Of a stretch of 64,000 nt of DNA, positions 49,729-57,936 are shown one piece after another; the first letter of the stretch is position 1; every line of letters begins with the position of its first letter. Position numbers and translations under genes: made by a program. The stretch covers positions 682,001 through 746,000 of the forward strand of contig NZ_WBIS01000002.1 in the NCBI RefSeq assembly GCF_009749465.1, written 5' to 3'. This DNA is from Agromyces terreus (GTDB lineage Bacteria; Actinomycetota; Actinomycetes; Actinomycetales; Microbacteriaceae). A model generated the notes under the pieces. That model was not told the DNA's origin. It did no database searches and saw only the letters and a program-made list of their open reading frames with translations.

Positions 49729-50904
49729 CTATGAGCCCGGCGGGGTGCGCTCGAGCAGCACCATGACCTCGAAGTGCGGGGTCTGCGGGAACATGTCGAA
49801 CACGCGTGCCCGCACCGGCCGCAGTGACGGCATGGCCGCGAGATCCTTCGCGAGCGAGGTCGCGTTGCAGCTCGAGTAGAGCACGTGCCGGATGTCGGAT
49901 GCCTCGAGCCATCCGCTGAGCTCCGCCCCGATGCCCCGGCGCGGCGGGTTCACGACCACGAGGTCGGGTACGTCGGCGGCGGGCGCGTCGAGCGCGAAGC
50001 GCGTGGCATCCCCGGACTCGAAGCGCACCCGGTGGAGGGCGGCATCCGTTCGGCTGAGCTCGGCGCTCGCCACGGCCTCGACGCTCGTCTCGATGCCGGT
50101 GACCAGCGGGCCGGTGTTCAGCCCGGCGTCGGCCCCGGCAACCCCGCCGCCCGCGAGGTGCAGCGCGAACCCGCCGACGCCCGAGTAGAGGTCCCACGCC
50201 GAGGCGGGAGCGAGGTCGGTGATCCACTCGCGGGCCTCGGCGTAGAGGGCCGCGGCGATGGCCGTGTTCGTCTGGAAGAAGCTCTGCGGGCGCAGGTGCA
50301 TCGTCACGTCGTTCAGGCGCATCGCGAGCGTCTGCTGCTCGGTGAGCACGATCTCGTGCTCGCCCTCGAGCACGGCCTTGTGCTCGGGCAGCACGTTCAC
50401 GCTCACGACCCGCGTGTTCGGCAGGTCGGCCAGCAGCGCCGGCAGGTGCTTGCGGATGCGCGCCACGGGCTCGGTCGAGCGCAGCACGAAGCGCACCATG
50501 AGTTCGCCGTCGGGCGACTCGGTCACGATGAGGTGCTTGAGTTCGCCCGTGCGGGTCGGCACGTCGTACGGGGTGATGCGCGCGAGCGTGATGAACCGCG
50601 CGATCGGCCCGAACGCGGCCCGATGGCCGGGGGAGCAGATGCCGCACGCCTGCAGGTCGACGCCGTGCCCGTCGGCGTCGAGGATGCCGATCGTGGGGGA
50701 GGAGACCGTGCCGCCGATCACCATCTTCGCCTTGTTGCGGTAGTCGCGCTCGCCGCTCACGACGGGCGGATGCCACGTGCCGACGCCGAACGGGGCCAGC
50801 AGTTGCTCGGCCAGGGCCTGCTTCGCGTCGACCTGCGCCGGGTACGGCTCGCCCATGAGCGAGCACGAGCGGCATCGCCGGGCGTCGAAGTACGGGCAGT
50901 CCAC
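49729..50904 (-). CDS. rlmC: 23S rRNA (uracil-C5)-methyltransferase, RlmC type
   Basis: 391-residue SAM-dependent RNA methyltransferase of the TrmA/RlmC/RlmD family. The N-terminal Fe-S cysteines appear in MDCPYFDARRCRSCSLMG, with another in QACGICSPGH, matching RlmC. There is no TRAM domain. The SAM site is WDLYSGVGGFALHLA, VNPPRRGIG is the base-flipping motif, and the catalytic Cys is in VLYSSCNATSLAKDL. It is leaderless from GTG 50904: minus-strand TAGCCT (50916-50911) lies 6 nt upstream. Confidence 0.88.
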   Translation of the reverse strand: MDCPYFDARRCRSCSLMGEPYPAQVDAKQALAEQLLAPFGVGTWHPPVVSGERDYRNKAKMVIGGTVSSPTIGILDADGHGVDLQACGICSPGHRAAFGPIARFITLARITPYDVPTRTGELKHLIVTESPDGELMVRFVLRSTEPVARIRKHLPALLADLPNTRVVSVNVLPEHKAVLEGEHEIVLTEQQTLAMRLNDVTMHLRPQSFFQTNTAIAAALYAEAREWITDLAPASAWDLYSGVGGFALHLAGGGVAGADAGLNTGPLVTGIETSVEAVASAELSRTDAALHRVRFESGDATRFALDAPAADVPDLVVVNPPRRGIGAELSGWLEASDIRHVLYSSCNATSLAKDLAAMPSLRPVRARVFDMFPQTPHFEVMVLLERTPPGS

Positions 50905-50910
50905 CCTGCA

Positions 50911-50916
50911 AGGCTA
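50911..50916 (-). promoter_or_regulatory. -10 hexamer TAGCCT, leaderless promoter of rlmC
   Basis: Minus-strand TAGCCT, 6 nt before the GTG at 50904. Confidence 0.5.
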
Positions 50917-50986
50917 CGCACTGTCGGCGGCAGGACCCGCTCGGCGCGTCCGCGGCATCCGACCGGGTCGCGGCCCGCCGCGCCGG

Positions 50987-50992
50987 TAGCGT
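50987..50992 (+). promoter_or_regulatory. -10 hexamer TAGCGT, leaderless promoter
   Basis: TAGCGT, 7 nt before the ATG at 51000. Confidence 0.5.
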
Positions 50993-50999
50993 TCTCGAC

Positions 51000-51410
51000 A
51001 TGAGCGCGTGGGACACGATCGGCGTGATCGCCGAGGTCATCGGCTGGGTGGGGCTCGGGCTGGGGCTCGTGTGCCTCGGCCTCGCGCTGCTGATCCGCCT
51101 CGCCGACGGCCGGTGGCTGCCCACCGACGCCGTGATCGCCGACGAGCCGGGCGCCGATGCGCCGGGCGGCATCGTCGTCCGCTGGTTCGCCGGCGGGGAG
51201 TTCCACGTGCGGCCGTTGAGCGCCGCCGAGCGCCACCACGTCGACGGCCCCGGCGAGGAGCAGGCGTACTACCGCGAACGCGAGCCCGAGCACCTTCGCC
51301 TGCACGAACCGCCCGCGGGGCGCCGCATCCTTCGCCTGCTCGGGTTCGTGTTCCTCGGCCTCGCGGTGGTCGCGGGCGTCATCGGCATCGTGCTCATGCT
51401 CACAGCCTGA
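51000..51410 (+). CDS. Hypothetical two-helix membrane protein
   Basis: 136 residues. A helix at each end (about 10-33 and 110-134) encloses a soluble loop with HVRPLSAAERHHVDGPGEEQAYYRERE. The fold is not recognised. Both termini lie on the same side of the membrane. It is leaderless. It converges on the KtrA-like gene, from which only 27 bp separate it; 20 of these form a perfect palindrome. Confidence 0.7.
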   Translation: MSAWDTIGVIAEVIGWVGLGLGLVCLGLALLIRLADGRWLPTDAVIADEPGADAPGGIVVRWFAGGEFHVRPLSAAERHHVDGPGEEQAYYREREPEHLRLHEPPAGRRILRLLGFVFLGLAVVAGVIGIVLMLTA

Positions 51411-51418
51411 AGCGAACG

Positions 51419-51438
51419 ACGGATGCCGCGGCATCCGT
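51419..51438. terminator. 20-bp perfect palindrome made of the GGATGCC/GGCATCC pair
   Basis: ACGGATGCCGCGGCATCCGT lies between the stops of two convergent genes. The last T is the first base of the minus-strand stop codon. A loop-less cruciform or a short terminator hairpin is possible. Confidence 0.5.
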
Positions 51439-52106
51439 CACTCGAGGGCGGCGAACTTCTCGATGTCGGCCTCGGTGCCGGAGACGATGATGAGGTCGTG
51501 GTTCGAGACCACGGTCTGCTCGGTCGCGTACGTGAACGGCTTGCCGGGGCTCTTCACGCCCACCACGGTCACGCGGTGCTTGGAACGCACGCCCGACTCG
51601 GTGAGGTTCTTGCCGCGGATCGGCTTCGGCGGGTACATCTTCACGAGCGCGAAGTCGTCGTCGAACTCGATGAAGTCGAGCATGCGGCCCGAGACGAGAT
51701 GCGCGGTGCGCTCGCCCGCCTCTCGCTCGGGGTAGATCACGTGGTTCGCGCCGATGCGCTCGAGGATCTTGCCGTGCGACGCCGAGATGGCCTTGGCCCA
51801 GATCTGGGGGATCTTCAGGTCGACGAGGTTCGCGGTGATGAGCACGGATGCCTCGACCGACGACCCGACCGCGCAGACCGCGATCGAGAAGTCCTGCGCG
51901 CCGATCTGGCGGAGCGCGTCGATCGACTTGGCGTCGGCGACCACGGCGTGCGTGACCCGCTCGGACCACTTCTGCACCAGGTTCTCGTCGGTGTCGACGG
52001 CGAGCACCTCGCGGCCGAGCCGGTCGAGCTGCCCCGCGGTGGCCGCGCCGAACCGGCCGAGGCCGATGACGAGCACCGGGGCGTCGTGCTTGATGCGATC
52101 AACCAA
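51438..52106 (-). CDS. ktrA: KtrA/TrkA-family potassium uptake regulator
   Basis: 222 residues: one RCK-N domain (LVIGLGRFGAATAGQLDRLG nucleotide-binding loop, then AVDTDENLVQ) and one RCK-C domain (about 140-222). The length matches KtrA, which forms an octameric ring that gates KtrB in response to ATP/ADP or c-di-AMP. The TTG start at 52106 overlaps the KtrB stop by 8 bp, with AGAGAGG 7 nt upstream, so the two are coupled. Confidence 0.9.
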   Translation of the reverse strand: MVDRIKHDAPVLVIGLGRFGAATAGQLDRLGREVLAVDTDENLVQKWSERVTHAVVADAKSIDALRQIGAQDFSIAVCAVGSSVEASVLITANLVDLKIPQIWAKAISASHGKILERIGANHVIYPEREAGERTAHLVSGRMLDFIEFDDDFALVKMYPPKPIRGKNLTESGVRSKHRVTVVGVKSPGKPFTYATEQTVVSNHDLIIVSGTEADIEKFAALE

Positions 52107-53586
52107 CGATGGGCCTCTCTTCCGGACGCTTGAACAACTGCCGTCGCTGGCTCGCGGCGAGGGCCGCGGCGAGTGTCACTGTACCAACGCGGCCCATGAA
52201 CATCGTGGCGGCCATGACGTACTTGCCCTCGGGCGGGAGCGACTCGGTGAGGCCCGTCGACAGCCCGCACGTCGCGAATCCCGAGATCACATCGAACAGC
52301 ACGAAGTCGAGCGGTGCCTTGGTGATCTGGGCGATGGTCACGGTCGACACGGCCACGATCGTCGCGCCCCACAGCACGACGCTCACCGAGAGGCGGAGGA
52401 TGTCGCGGGGGATGCGTCGCCCGAAGGCCTGCATGGACGGCGCGCCGCGGGCCTCGGCGAACGCCGCGAGGAAGAGCACCGCGAGCGTGGTCACCTTGAT
52501 GCCGCCGGCGGTCGACGCCGAACCGCCGCCGACGAACATCAGCATGTCGGTCACGAGCAGGCTCGACCCGTAGAGGTCGGACATGTCGATGGTCGAGAAC
52601 CCTCCCGAGCGGGTCATGGTCGACATGAAGAGCGCTTCGTACAGCGTCTTGCCGAGGCCGTACGCGCCGTAGGTCTTCGGATTGTTGTACTCGAGGATGA
52701 GGAAGGTGATCGCGCCCGCGACGAGCAGGATCAGCGTCGTCGTGAGGGTGAGCTTGACGTGCACGCCCCAGCGGCGCGGTGTGCGCCACGAGCGGGCGAG
52801 CGCGAAGATCACCGGGAAGCCGAGGCTGCCGAGGAACACCGCGAGGATCATGAGCGACTGGAACCAGTAGTCGTCGAAGAAGGCGACAGGTCCCAGCGGG
52901 TTCGGCGCGAAGCCCGTGTTGGTGAACGCGCTCACCGAGTAGTAGGCCGAGTACCAGACGCTGGTGCCGAAATCGAAGCCCCGGGCGAGCACGCTCGGGA
53001 TCATGCCGATCATGATGACGGCTTCGATCGCGAGGGTGCTCACGGCGACGGTCACCAGCAGGCCGCCCACCTCGCCGAGTCGCACGGCCTGCCGCTCGGC
53101 CACCGGCCCCACGTGGATTCGCGATGGATTGCTGTCGCTCGCGGCCATGAGCTTGGCGCGGAGGCCGAGTCGACGGGAGATCACGAGGCCGAGGATCGAG
53201 GCGAGCGTCAGCACGCCGACGCCGCCGATGTTCATGCCGATGAAGATCACCGCATTGCCGAAGGGCGACCAGTGGGTCGCCATGTCGACGACGGTCAGGC
53301 CCGTGACGCAGATCGTCGAGACGGCGGTGAACAGGGCGTCGTAGAGCGGCGTGCCGCCGGTGCCCGCGCCCGACCTCGCGATCGGCAGCGCCAGGAGCAG
53401 GGTCGTGATGAGGATCAGCCCGGCGAACACGGTGATGGCGAACCGGGAGGGCGAGTTGCGCACGAACGCGTCGACGGCGTCGCGCATGGTGCCGAGCCAT
53501 GACCGGTTGTCGGGTCGCCCGAACCGACCGACCAGCGGTGCTCGCATCGACACCCCCATGGCTCTGTGATCGAACGCGTGAGTCAT
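52099..53586 (-). CDS. ktrB: KtrB/TrkH-family potassium channel subunit
   Basis: 495 residues with the four M1-P-M2 repeats of the Trk/Ktr/HKT family. Selectivity loops are visible as STICVTGLTVVDM, SAFTNTGFAPNP, TMTRSGGFSTIDM and SGFATCGLSTGL. It transports potassium, probably with sodium coupling as in KtrB. ATG 53586 has GAGGAG 4 nt upstream. It is divergent from an ArsR-type regulator gene 34 bp away, which could sense ions and control it. Confidence 0.92.
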   Translation of the reverse strand: MTHAFDHRAMGVSMRAPLVGRFGRPDNRSWLGTMRDAVDAFVRNSPSRFAITVFAGLILITTLLLALPIARSGAGTGGTPLYDALFTAVSTICVTGLTVVDMATHWSPFGNAVIFIGMNIGGVGVLTLASILGLVISRRLGLRAKLMAASDSNPSRIHVGPVAERQAVRLGEVGGLLVTVAVSTLAIEAVIMIGMIPSVLARGFDFGTSVWYSAYYSVSAFTNTGFAPNPLGPVAFFDDYWFQSLMILAVFLGSLGFPVIFALARSWRTPRRWGVHVKLTLTTTLILLVAGAITFLILEYNNPKTYGAYGLGKTLYEALFMSTMTRSGGFSTIDMSDLYGSSLLVTDMLMFVGGGSASTAGGIKVTTLAVLFLAAFAEARGAPSMQAFGRRIPRDILRLSVSVVLWGATIVAVSTVTIAQITKAPLDFVLFDVISGFATCGLSTGLTESLPPEGKYVMAATMFMGRVGTVTLAAALAASQRRQLFKRPEERPIVG

Positions 53587-53608
53587 GGTACTCCTCGGCG
53601 GGAATGAC

Positions 53609-53614
53609 TAGCCT
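53609..53614 (+). promoter_or_regulatory. -10 hexamer TAGCCT, leaderless promoter of the ArsR gene
   Basis: TAGCCT, 6 nt before the ATG at 53621. Confidence 0.5.
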
Positions 53615-53620
53615 TGGGGC

Positions 53621-54061
53621 ATGGCGGACATCTTCGACGTGGTGGCGGACGCGACCCGACGCGACATCCTTGCGGTGCTGCTCGAGCGCGAGGAGGTCTC
53701 ACCCGACTCGCACGGCGAGATCAGCGTCTCCGAGATCGTCGCCGCGCTCGGCCTCAGCCAGCCCACCGTCTCGAAGCACCTCAAGGTGCTGCGCGAGGCC
53801 GGTCTCGTGAGCGTCCGCGAAGAGGGCCAGCACCGCTACTACCGGCTCGACCGCGGCCCGCTCGAGACCCTCGAAGACTGGCTGATCCCCTTCATGTCCT
53901 CGGATGCCGCCGCCGACGCGGCGATGCTCGCGGGCGTCGAGGCATCCGACGCCGAGGCCCTCCGCGCCGAGCAGCGCGCCTTTGCGTCGCGCATCGGCAA
54001 GGCATTCGCCGAGACCGCGCACCAGGTGAGCGCGGTCGTCGCGCCGATCAAGCGCAAGTAG
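53621..54061 (+). CDS. ArsR family transcriptional regulator
   Basis: 146 residues. The winged-helix core is FDVVADATRRDILAVLLE, VSEIVAALGLSQPTVSKHLKVLREAGLVSVREEGQHRYYRL. The metal-binding Cys motif of ArsR/SmtB (ELCVCDL) is absent and the protein has no Cys, so it probably senses something other than thiophilic metals. The C-terminal region (about 85-146) is helical and Ala-rich. Next to ktrB in divergent orientation. Confidence 0.85.
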   Translation: MADIFDVVADATRRDILAVLLEREEVSPDSHGEISVSEIVAALGLSQPTVSKHLKVLREAGLVSVREEGQHRYYRLDRGPLETLEDWLIPFMSSDAAADAAMLAGVEASDAEALRAEQRAFASRIGKAFAETAHQVSAVVAPIKRK

Positions 54062-54065
54062 GCGG

Positions 54066-54173
54066 CGGTCGAGGAGCGCAGCGTGTCGTGACCGGCCGGC
54101 GGGCGGTCTCGAGACGGCGCTGGCGCGCCTCCTCGACCGGCGAATCCGAGCTGGCGCGCCTCCTCGACCGGCG
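54066..54173. repeat. Family-1 palindromic element plus extra right-arm fragment
   Basis: A complete element at 54066-54141 and a truncated right arm at 54149-54173 (CTGGCGCGCC, TCCTCGACCGG). It lies between the convergent ArsR and GNAT genes. Confidence 0.85.
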
Positions 54174-54176
54174 GGC

Positions 54177-54686
54177 TCAGCGGAGCGGCTTGATCATCTC
54201 GAGTTCGAGACCGCCGGGGGCGAGCTCGTACGCCCGCGTACGGCCCGTCAGGGTGAAGCCGACCTTCTCGTAGAACGCGATGGCGCGCGGGTTGCGCTCG
54301 TGGACCTCGAGCCGGAGCGTGTCCCCGTGCTCGCCGGCCCACGCCTCGACGGCCTCGAGGAGGCGCCGCGAGACGCCGGCGCGGTCGCCGCGGTAGGCGG
54401 GCGCGACGTAGACCGCGACGAGCAGCGGACCGGACGCGGCATCCGGGATGTAACCGCCCATGTGGCCCACCCAGCGCTCGCCGTCGATCGCGACGATCGA
54501 GGTCTGGCCCGGCGTCGTGCCGCGGGCGGCGCGCAACCGCCAGACCGCTTCGCCGTGGCGCTCGGCCTGCGCGAGCGTCTCGCCGTACGCGATGGGCGTG
54601 TCGGCGAGCATCTCGAGCCGGAGCGCCCGCACCTCGGCCCAGTCGGCCTCGACGGTGGTGCGGATCACGGGTTCTGGGCGGGGCAT
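54177..54686 (-). CDS. GNAT family N-acetyltransferase
   Basis: 169 residues. The acetyl-CoA-binding core is VAVYVAPAYRGDRAGVSRRLLEAVEAWA, with the conserved R/Q-x-x-G-x-G/A loop in modified form (RGDRAG). LEVHERNPRAIAFYEKVGFTLTGRT is the typical C-terminal part. It acetylates an unknown amine; RimI-like and small-molecule substrates are both possible. Leaderless: minus-strand TACCGT (54698-54693) is 6 nt before the ATG. Confidence 0.87.
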   Translation of the reverse strand: MPRPEPVIRTTVEADWAEVRALRLEMLADTPIAYGETLAQAERHGEAVWRLRAARGTTPGQTSIVAIDGERWVGHMGGYIPDAASGPLLVAVYVAPAYRGDRAGVSRRLLEAVEAWAGEHGDTLRLEVHERNPRAIAFYEKVGFTLTGRTRAYELAPGGLELEMIKPLR

Positions 54687-54743
54687 CCCTCGACGGTAAC
54701 CCACCTGATCGGGGCAGTGATCATGGGCACGCCTCGAATCGGC

Positions 54744-54749
54744 TAGACT
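54744..54749 (+). promoter_or_regulatory. -10 hexamer TAGACT of the bS22 gene
   Basis: TAGACT starts a leader of about 60 nt that ends with GAGG, 6 nt before the ATG at 54817. This is one of the few genes here with a normal leader. Confidence 0.5.
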
Positions 54750-54816
54750 ATCCCGAGGCTTTCTGGCCACCGGCTGCGACTCGCGCGGCCGACTCGATCT
54801 TTTCTGTGAGGTTCTG

Positions 54817-54915
54817 ATGGGTTCCGTCATCAAGAAGCGCCGCAAGCGTATGGCGAAGAAGAAGCACCGCAAGCTGCTTCGCAAGACGCGCCACCAGCGT
54901 CGCAACAAGAAGTAG
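54817..54915 (+). CDS. Small ribosomal subunit protein bS22 (AURKAIP1/COX24-like)
   Basis: Only 32 residues, almost all basic: MGSVIKKRRKRMAKKKH and so on to TRHQRRNKK. It closely matches the 33-residue protein bS22 of the mycobacterial 30S subunit, deposited as AURKAIP1/COX24-domain protein, which is conserved across actinobacteria. It is bound to rRNA near the decoding region in mycobacterial structures. GAGG lies 6 nt before the ATG and a hairpin terminator follows. Confidence 0.93.
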   Translation: MGSVIKKRRKRMAKKKHRKLLRKTRHQRRNKK

Positions 54916-54933
54916 TCGTTCGTCGACTCGACT

Positions 54934-54963
54934 GAAGCGCCGGCCCATTGGGCTCGGCGCTTT
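54934..54963 (+). terminator. Hairpin terminator after the bS22 gene
   Basis: AAGCGCCG-GCCC and GGGC-T-CGGCGCTT pair with one bulge around ATT, then TCTGTCGT. Confidence 0.75.
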
Positions 54964-54990
54964 CTGTCGTCCCTGGGTGCATTGGTTCCT

Positions 54991-55046
54991 CGAGTTGCCC
55001 TGTATCCACCGAGTTGCCCATTTCTGTGCGAAGTTGGGCAACTCGG
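54991..55046. repeat. Family-3 palindromic element with extra half-copy
   Basis: A half-copy CGAGTTGCCC (54991-55000) precedes a full inverted pair CCGAGTTGCCC and GGGCAACTCGG (55009-55046). It lies upstream of the glutaredoxin promoter. Confidence 0.65.
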
Positions 55047-55077
55047 ATGCTTCGAGCGGATGCCTCGTCGTCGCGCC

Positions 55078-55083
55078 TAGGCT
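55078..55083 (+). promoter_or_regulatory. -10 hexamer TAGGCT, leaderless promoter of the glutaredoxin gene
   Basis: TAGGCT, 6 nt before the ATG at 55090. Confidence 0.5.
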
Positions 55084-55089
55084 GAATCC

Positions 55090-55362
55090 ATGACCCGAGA
55101 CATCCGCCTCACCCTCATCGGCAAGCCCGGATGCCACCTCTGCGACGACGCGCGCGAGATCGTGCAGGCGGTCGTCGCCGAGGTCGGCGCATCGGATGCC
55201 GCGCCGTCGATCACCCTCGGCGAGCGCTCGATCCTCGACGACGCCGCGCTCGCCGAACGGTACGGCGAAGAGATCCCGGTGCTCCTCATCGACGACGAGA
55301 TGCACGCCTACTGGAGGGTCGATCCGGTGCGGCTGAAGACGGCGCTGCTCGCGCGCCGCTGA
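55090..55362 (+). CDS. Glutaredoxin family protein (DUF836-type)
   Basis: 90-residue thioredoxin-fold protein with the redox pair CHLC (Cys 15, 18) and the cis-Pro loop EEIPVLLIDDEMHAYW. Proteins of this type are common downstream of the bS22 gene in actinobacteria. Electron donor and target are unknown. The Ser/Ala insertion before LGERSILDD makes it slightly longer than the minimal form. Confidence 0.88.
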   Translation: MTRDIRLTLIGKPGCHLCDDAREIVQAVVAEVGASDAAPSITLGERSILDDAALAERYGEEIPVLLIDDEMHAYWRVDPVRLKTALLARR

Positions 55363-55400
55363 GCCGCGGGTCGACGTGCCGCGGGTCCTCGCCCCACACT

Positions 55401-55418
55401 CTCAACGATTCCGTTGAG
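55401..55418. promoter_or_regulatory. 18-bp dyad upstream of the sulfatase operon
   Basis: CTCAACG-ATTC-CGTTGAG. The surrounding 130 bp is lower in GC than the genome and carries no gene. It is a plausible operator for the sulfatase-HAD-SulP operon; no regulator gene is adjacent. Confidence 0.45.
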
Positions 55419-55536
55419 ATGAGGAACTCTCGTGTCTTGAACTCCCAGCCTTTGCCTCGTGTGCCGAAGCCGCCCGCTGGCTATGGTGAATCGCGGGGGC
55501 GCGTTCGTTCCCGTCGATGCAAGAGGGGGAATCGCA

Positions 55537-57873
55537 TTGGTGCGTGAATTCGCGGGCAAGATCGAACTCGATGTTCGGAATTCGAAGGCCGATTGGGATG
55601 CCTTCCTCCCCGACAAGGCTCCGAAGCATGCGCCGAACGTGCTCGTCGTGCTCTACGACGACACCGGAACCGCGGCCTGGTCGCCGTACGGCGGGCGCAT
55701 CGACATGCCCACCATGGACCGCCTTGCGAAGGGCGGCCTGACCTACAGCCAGTGGCACACGACCGCGCTCTGCTCGCCCACACGGTCGACCTTCCTGACG
55801 GGACGCAACCACCACCAGAACGGCTTCGCGACGATCTCGGAGTCGTCGACCGGGTTCCCCGGCTACAACTCCCACATTCCGCCTTCGAACGCGACCATGG
55901 CGAACGTGCTGCGCGATGCCGGATGGTCGACGTTCTGGGTCGGCAAGAACCACAACGTGCCCATCGACGAGTGGACGGCGGGAGCGTCGAAGAAGAACTG
56001 GCCGCTCGCTCAGGGGTACGACCGGTTCTACGGCTTCATCGGCGGCGAGACCAACAACTGGTACCCCTCGCTCGCAGAGGACAACCACTACATCGACCAG
56101 CCGTACCTGCCTGAAGACGGGTACCACCTGTCGAAGGATCTCGCCGACCAGGCGCTCAAGATGATCCGCGACGTCAAGCAGACCGAGCCAGACAAGCCCT
56201 GGTACCTGTGGTTCTGCCCGGGCGCGAACCACGCACCGCACCACGCGCCCGAGGAGTACATCGCCAAGTACATGGGCCGGTTCGACGACGGCTACGAGGC
56301 CTATCGCGAGTGGGTGCTGCCGCGCATGATCGAGCGCGGCATCCTCCCCGCCGACACCGACCTTACCGAGGTGAACCCGATGCCCGACGGCACGTTCACC
56401 CAGACCGACCTCGTGCGGCCGTGGGCCGAGCTCACCGACGAGGAGAAGGCGATGTTCTGCCGCATGGCGGAGGTGTTCGCCGGCTTCTCCGAGTACACCG
56501 ACGCGCAGGTCGGCCGCATCGTCGACTACCTCGAGGAGTCGGGGCAGCTCGAGAACACCCTCATCCTGTACTGCGCCGACAACGGGGCATCGGGCGAGGG
56601 CAGCCCCAACGGCTCGGTCAACGAGGGCAAGATCTTCGGCGGGTACCCCGACGACGAGGCCGACAACCTCCGGCTCGTCGACAAGCTCGGCAGCCCCGAC
56701 ACGTACAACCACTACCCGACCGGGTGGGCCATGGCCTTCTCGACCCCGTACCGCATGTTCAAGCGCTACTCGTACCAAGGCGGCGTGTGCGACCCGCTCG
56801 TCATCCACTGGCCGGCCGGGTTCGAGGCGAGGGGCGAGATCCGGTCGCAGTACCACCACTCGACCGACATCGTGCCGACCATCCTCGAGGCCTGCGGCGT
56901 GACGATGCCCGAGGTCTACGCGGGCGTCGAGCAGACGCCGCTCTCGGGCGTCTCGATGGGGTACTCGTTCGCGGCCGACGGCCCGACCGAGAAGAAGACC
57001 CAGTACTACGAGATGCTCGGCAGCCGTGGCATCTGGCACGAGGGCTGGAAGGCCGTCGCCGAGCACGGGCCGATGGCCGGCATGAGCGGATTCGAGAACG
57101 ACGTCTGGCAGCTCTTCCACACCGACGTCGACCGGGCGGAGGCGCACGACCTCGCGGCCGAGCACCCCGAGAAGCTCGAGGAGCTGAAGGCCCTGTGGCT
57201 CGAGGAGGCGAAGGCCAATGATGTGCTGCCGTTGAACGACCTGCAGATCATCGGCAACCCGAAGGACTTCGAGACGTTCATCGGCATGGAGTTCCACCAG
57301 CCGACCCCGCCGAGCGGGCGGTACATCTATTACCCCGGCACCTCGGAGGTGCCCGAGCGCAGCGCCGCCAACGTGCACGGCGTCTCATACAAGATCGCCG
57401 CAGAGGTCGAGCTCACCGCCGAGAGCCAGGGCGTGATCTTCGCGCACGGGTCGAGGTTCGGCGGGCACGCGCTCGTCGTGAAGGACGGCCAGGTGCACTA
57501 CATCTACAACTTCCTCGGCATCCCGCCCGAGAACCGCATCTCGGCTCCCGTGCCGACGTCGGGCAAGCACATCATCGGCGTGGAGTTCACGAAGGAGGGC
57601 ATGGGCGAGTACCGCGAGGGCGTCGGGCCGCTCAAGCTGTACCTCGACGACCAGCAGGTCGGCGAGCAGCAGATCCGCACCGTGCTCGGCCACTTCTCGC
57701 TCTGCGGCGAGGGCCTCACGATCGGGCGCGACAGTGCCGACCCGGTGTCGTCGATGTACGGATACGGATTCGACTTCACGGGCGGCGAGATCGCACGTGT
57801 CGTGTTCGACATCGCCGACGACGCGTACCTCGACCTCGAGGCGCACCTCGCCGCGGCGATGTCGCGCGACTGA
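55537..57873 (+). CDS. Arylsulfatase-type sulfatase
   Basis: 778 residues of the large bacterial arylsulfatase A family; hydrolyses sulfate esters. The formylglycine site is the Cys type, CSPTRSTFLTG with Cys 79. Metal ligands include DDTG near residue 44 and the later TDIVPTILEACGV region. No export signal is visible, so the enzyme looks cytoplasmic and would need the aerobic formylglycine-generating enzyme, which is not in this window. AAGAGGGGGA precedes the start; TTG 55537 and GTG 55540 are both possible. It is the first gene of an operon with HAD and SulP. Confidence 0.92.
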   Translation: MVREFAGKIELDVRNSKADWDAFLPDKAPKHAPNVLVVLYDDTGTAAWSPYGGRIDMPTMDRLAKGGLTYSQWHTTALCSPTRSTFLTGRNHHQNGFATISESSTGFPGYNSHIPPSNATMANVLRDAGWSTFWVGKNHNVPIDEWTAGASKKNWPLAQGYDRFYGFIGGETNNWYPSLAEDNHYIDQPYLPEDGYHLSKDLADQALKMIRDVKQTEPDKPWYLWFCPGANHAPHHAPEEYIAKYMGRFDDGYEAYREWVLPRMIERGILPADTDLTEVNPMPDGTFTQTDLVRPWAELTDEEKAMFCRMAEVFAGFSEYTDAQVGRIVDYLEESGQLENTLILYCADNGASGEGSPNGSVNEGKIFGGYPDDEADNLRLVDKLGSPDTYNHYPTGWAMAFSTPYRMFKRYSYQGGVCDPLVIHWPAGFEARGEIRSQYHHSTDIVPTILEACGVTMPEVYAGVEQTPLSGVSMGYSFAADGPTEKKTQYYEMLGSRGIWHEGWKAVAEHGPMAGMSGFENDVWQLFHTDVDRAEAHDLAAEHPEKLEELKALWLEEAKANDVLPLNDLQIIGNPKDFETFIGMEFHQPTPPSGRYIYYPGTSEVPERSAANVHGVSYKIAAEVELTAESQGVIFAHGSRFGGHALVVKDGQVHYIYNFLGIPPENRISAPVPTSGKHIIGVEFTKEGMGEYREGVGPLKLYLDDQQVGEQQIRTVLGHFSLCGEGLTIGRDSADPVSSMYGYGFDFTGGEIARVVFDIADDAYLDLEAHLAAAMSRD

Positions 57874-57936
57874 TCGATTCGATCCCGCGGTTGCGCATGC
57901 CGCGCGCATCCGCCCCCTTATTCGAGAGGAACCCGA

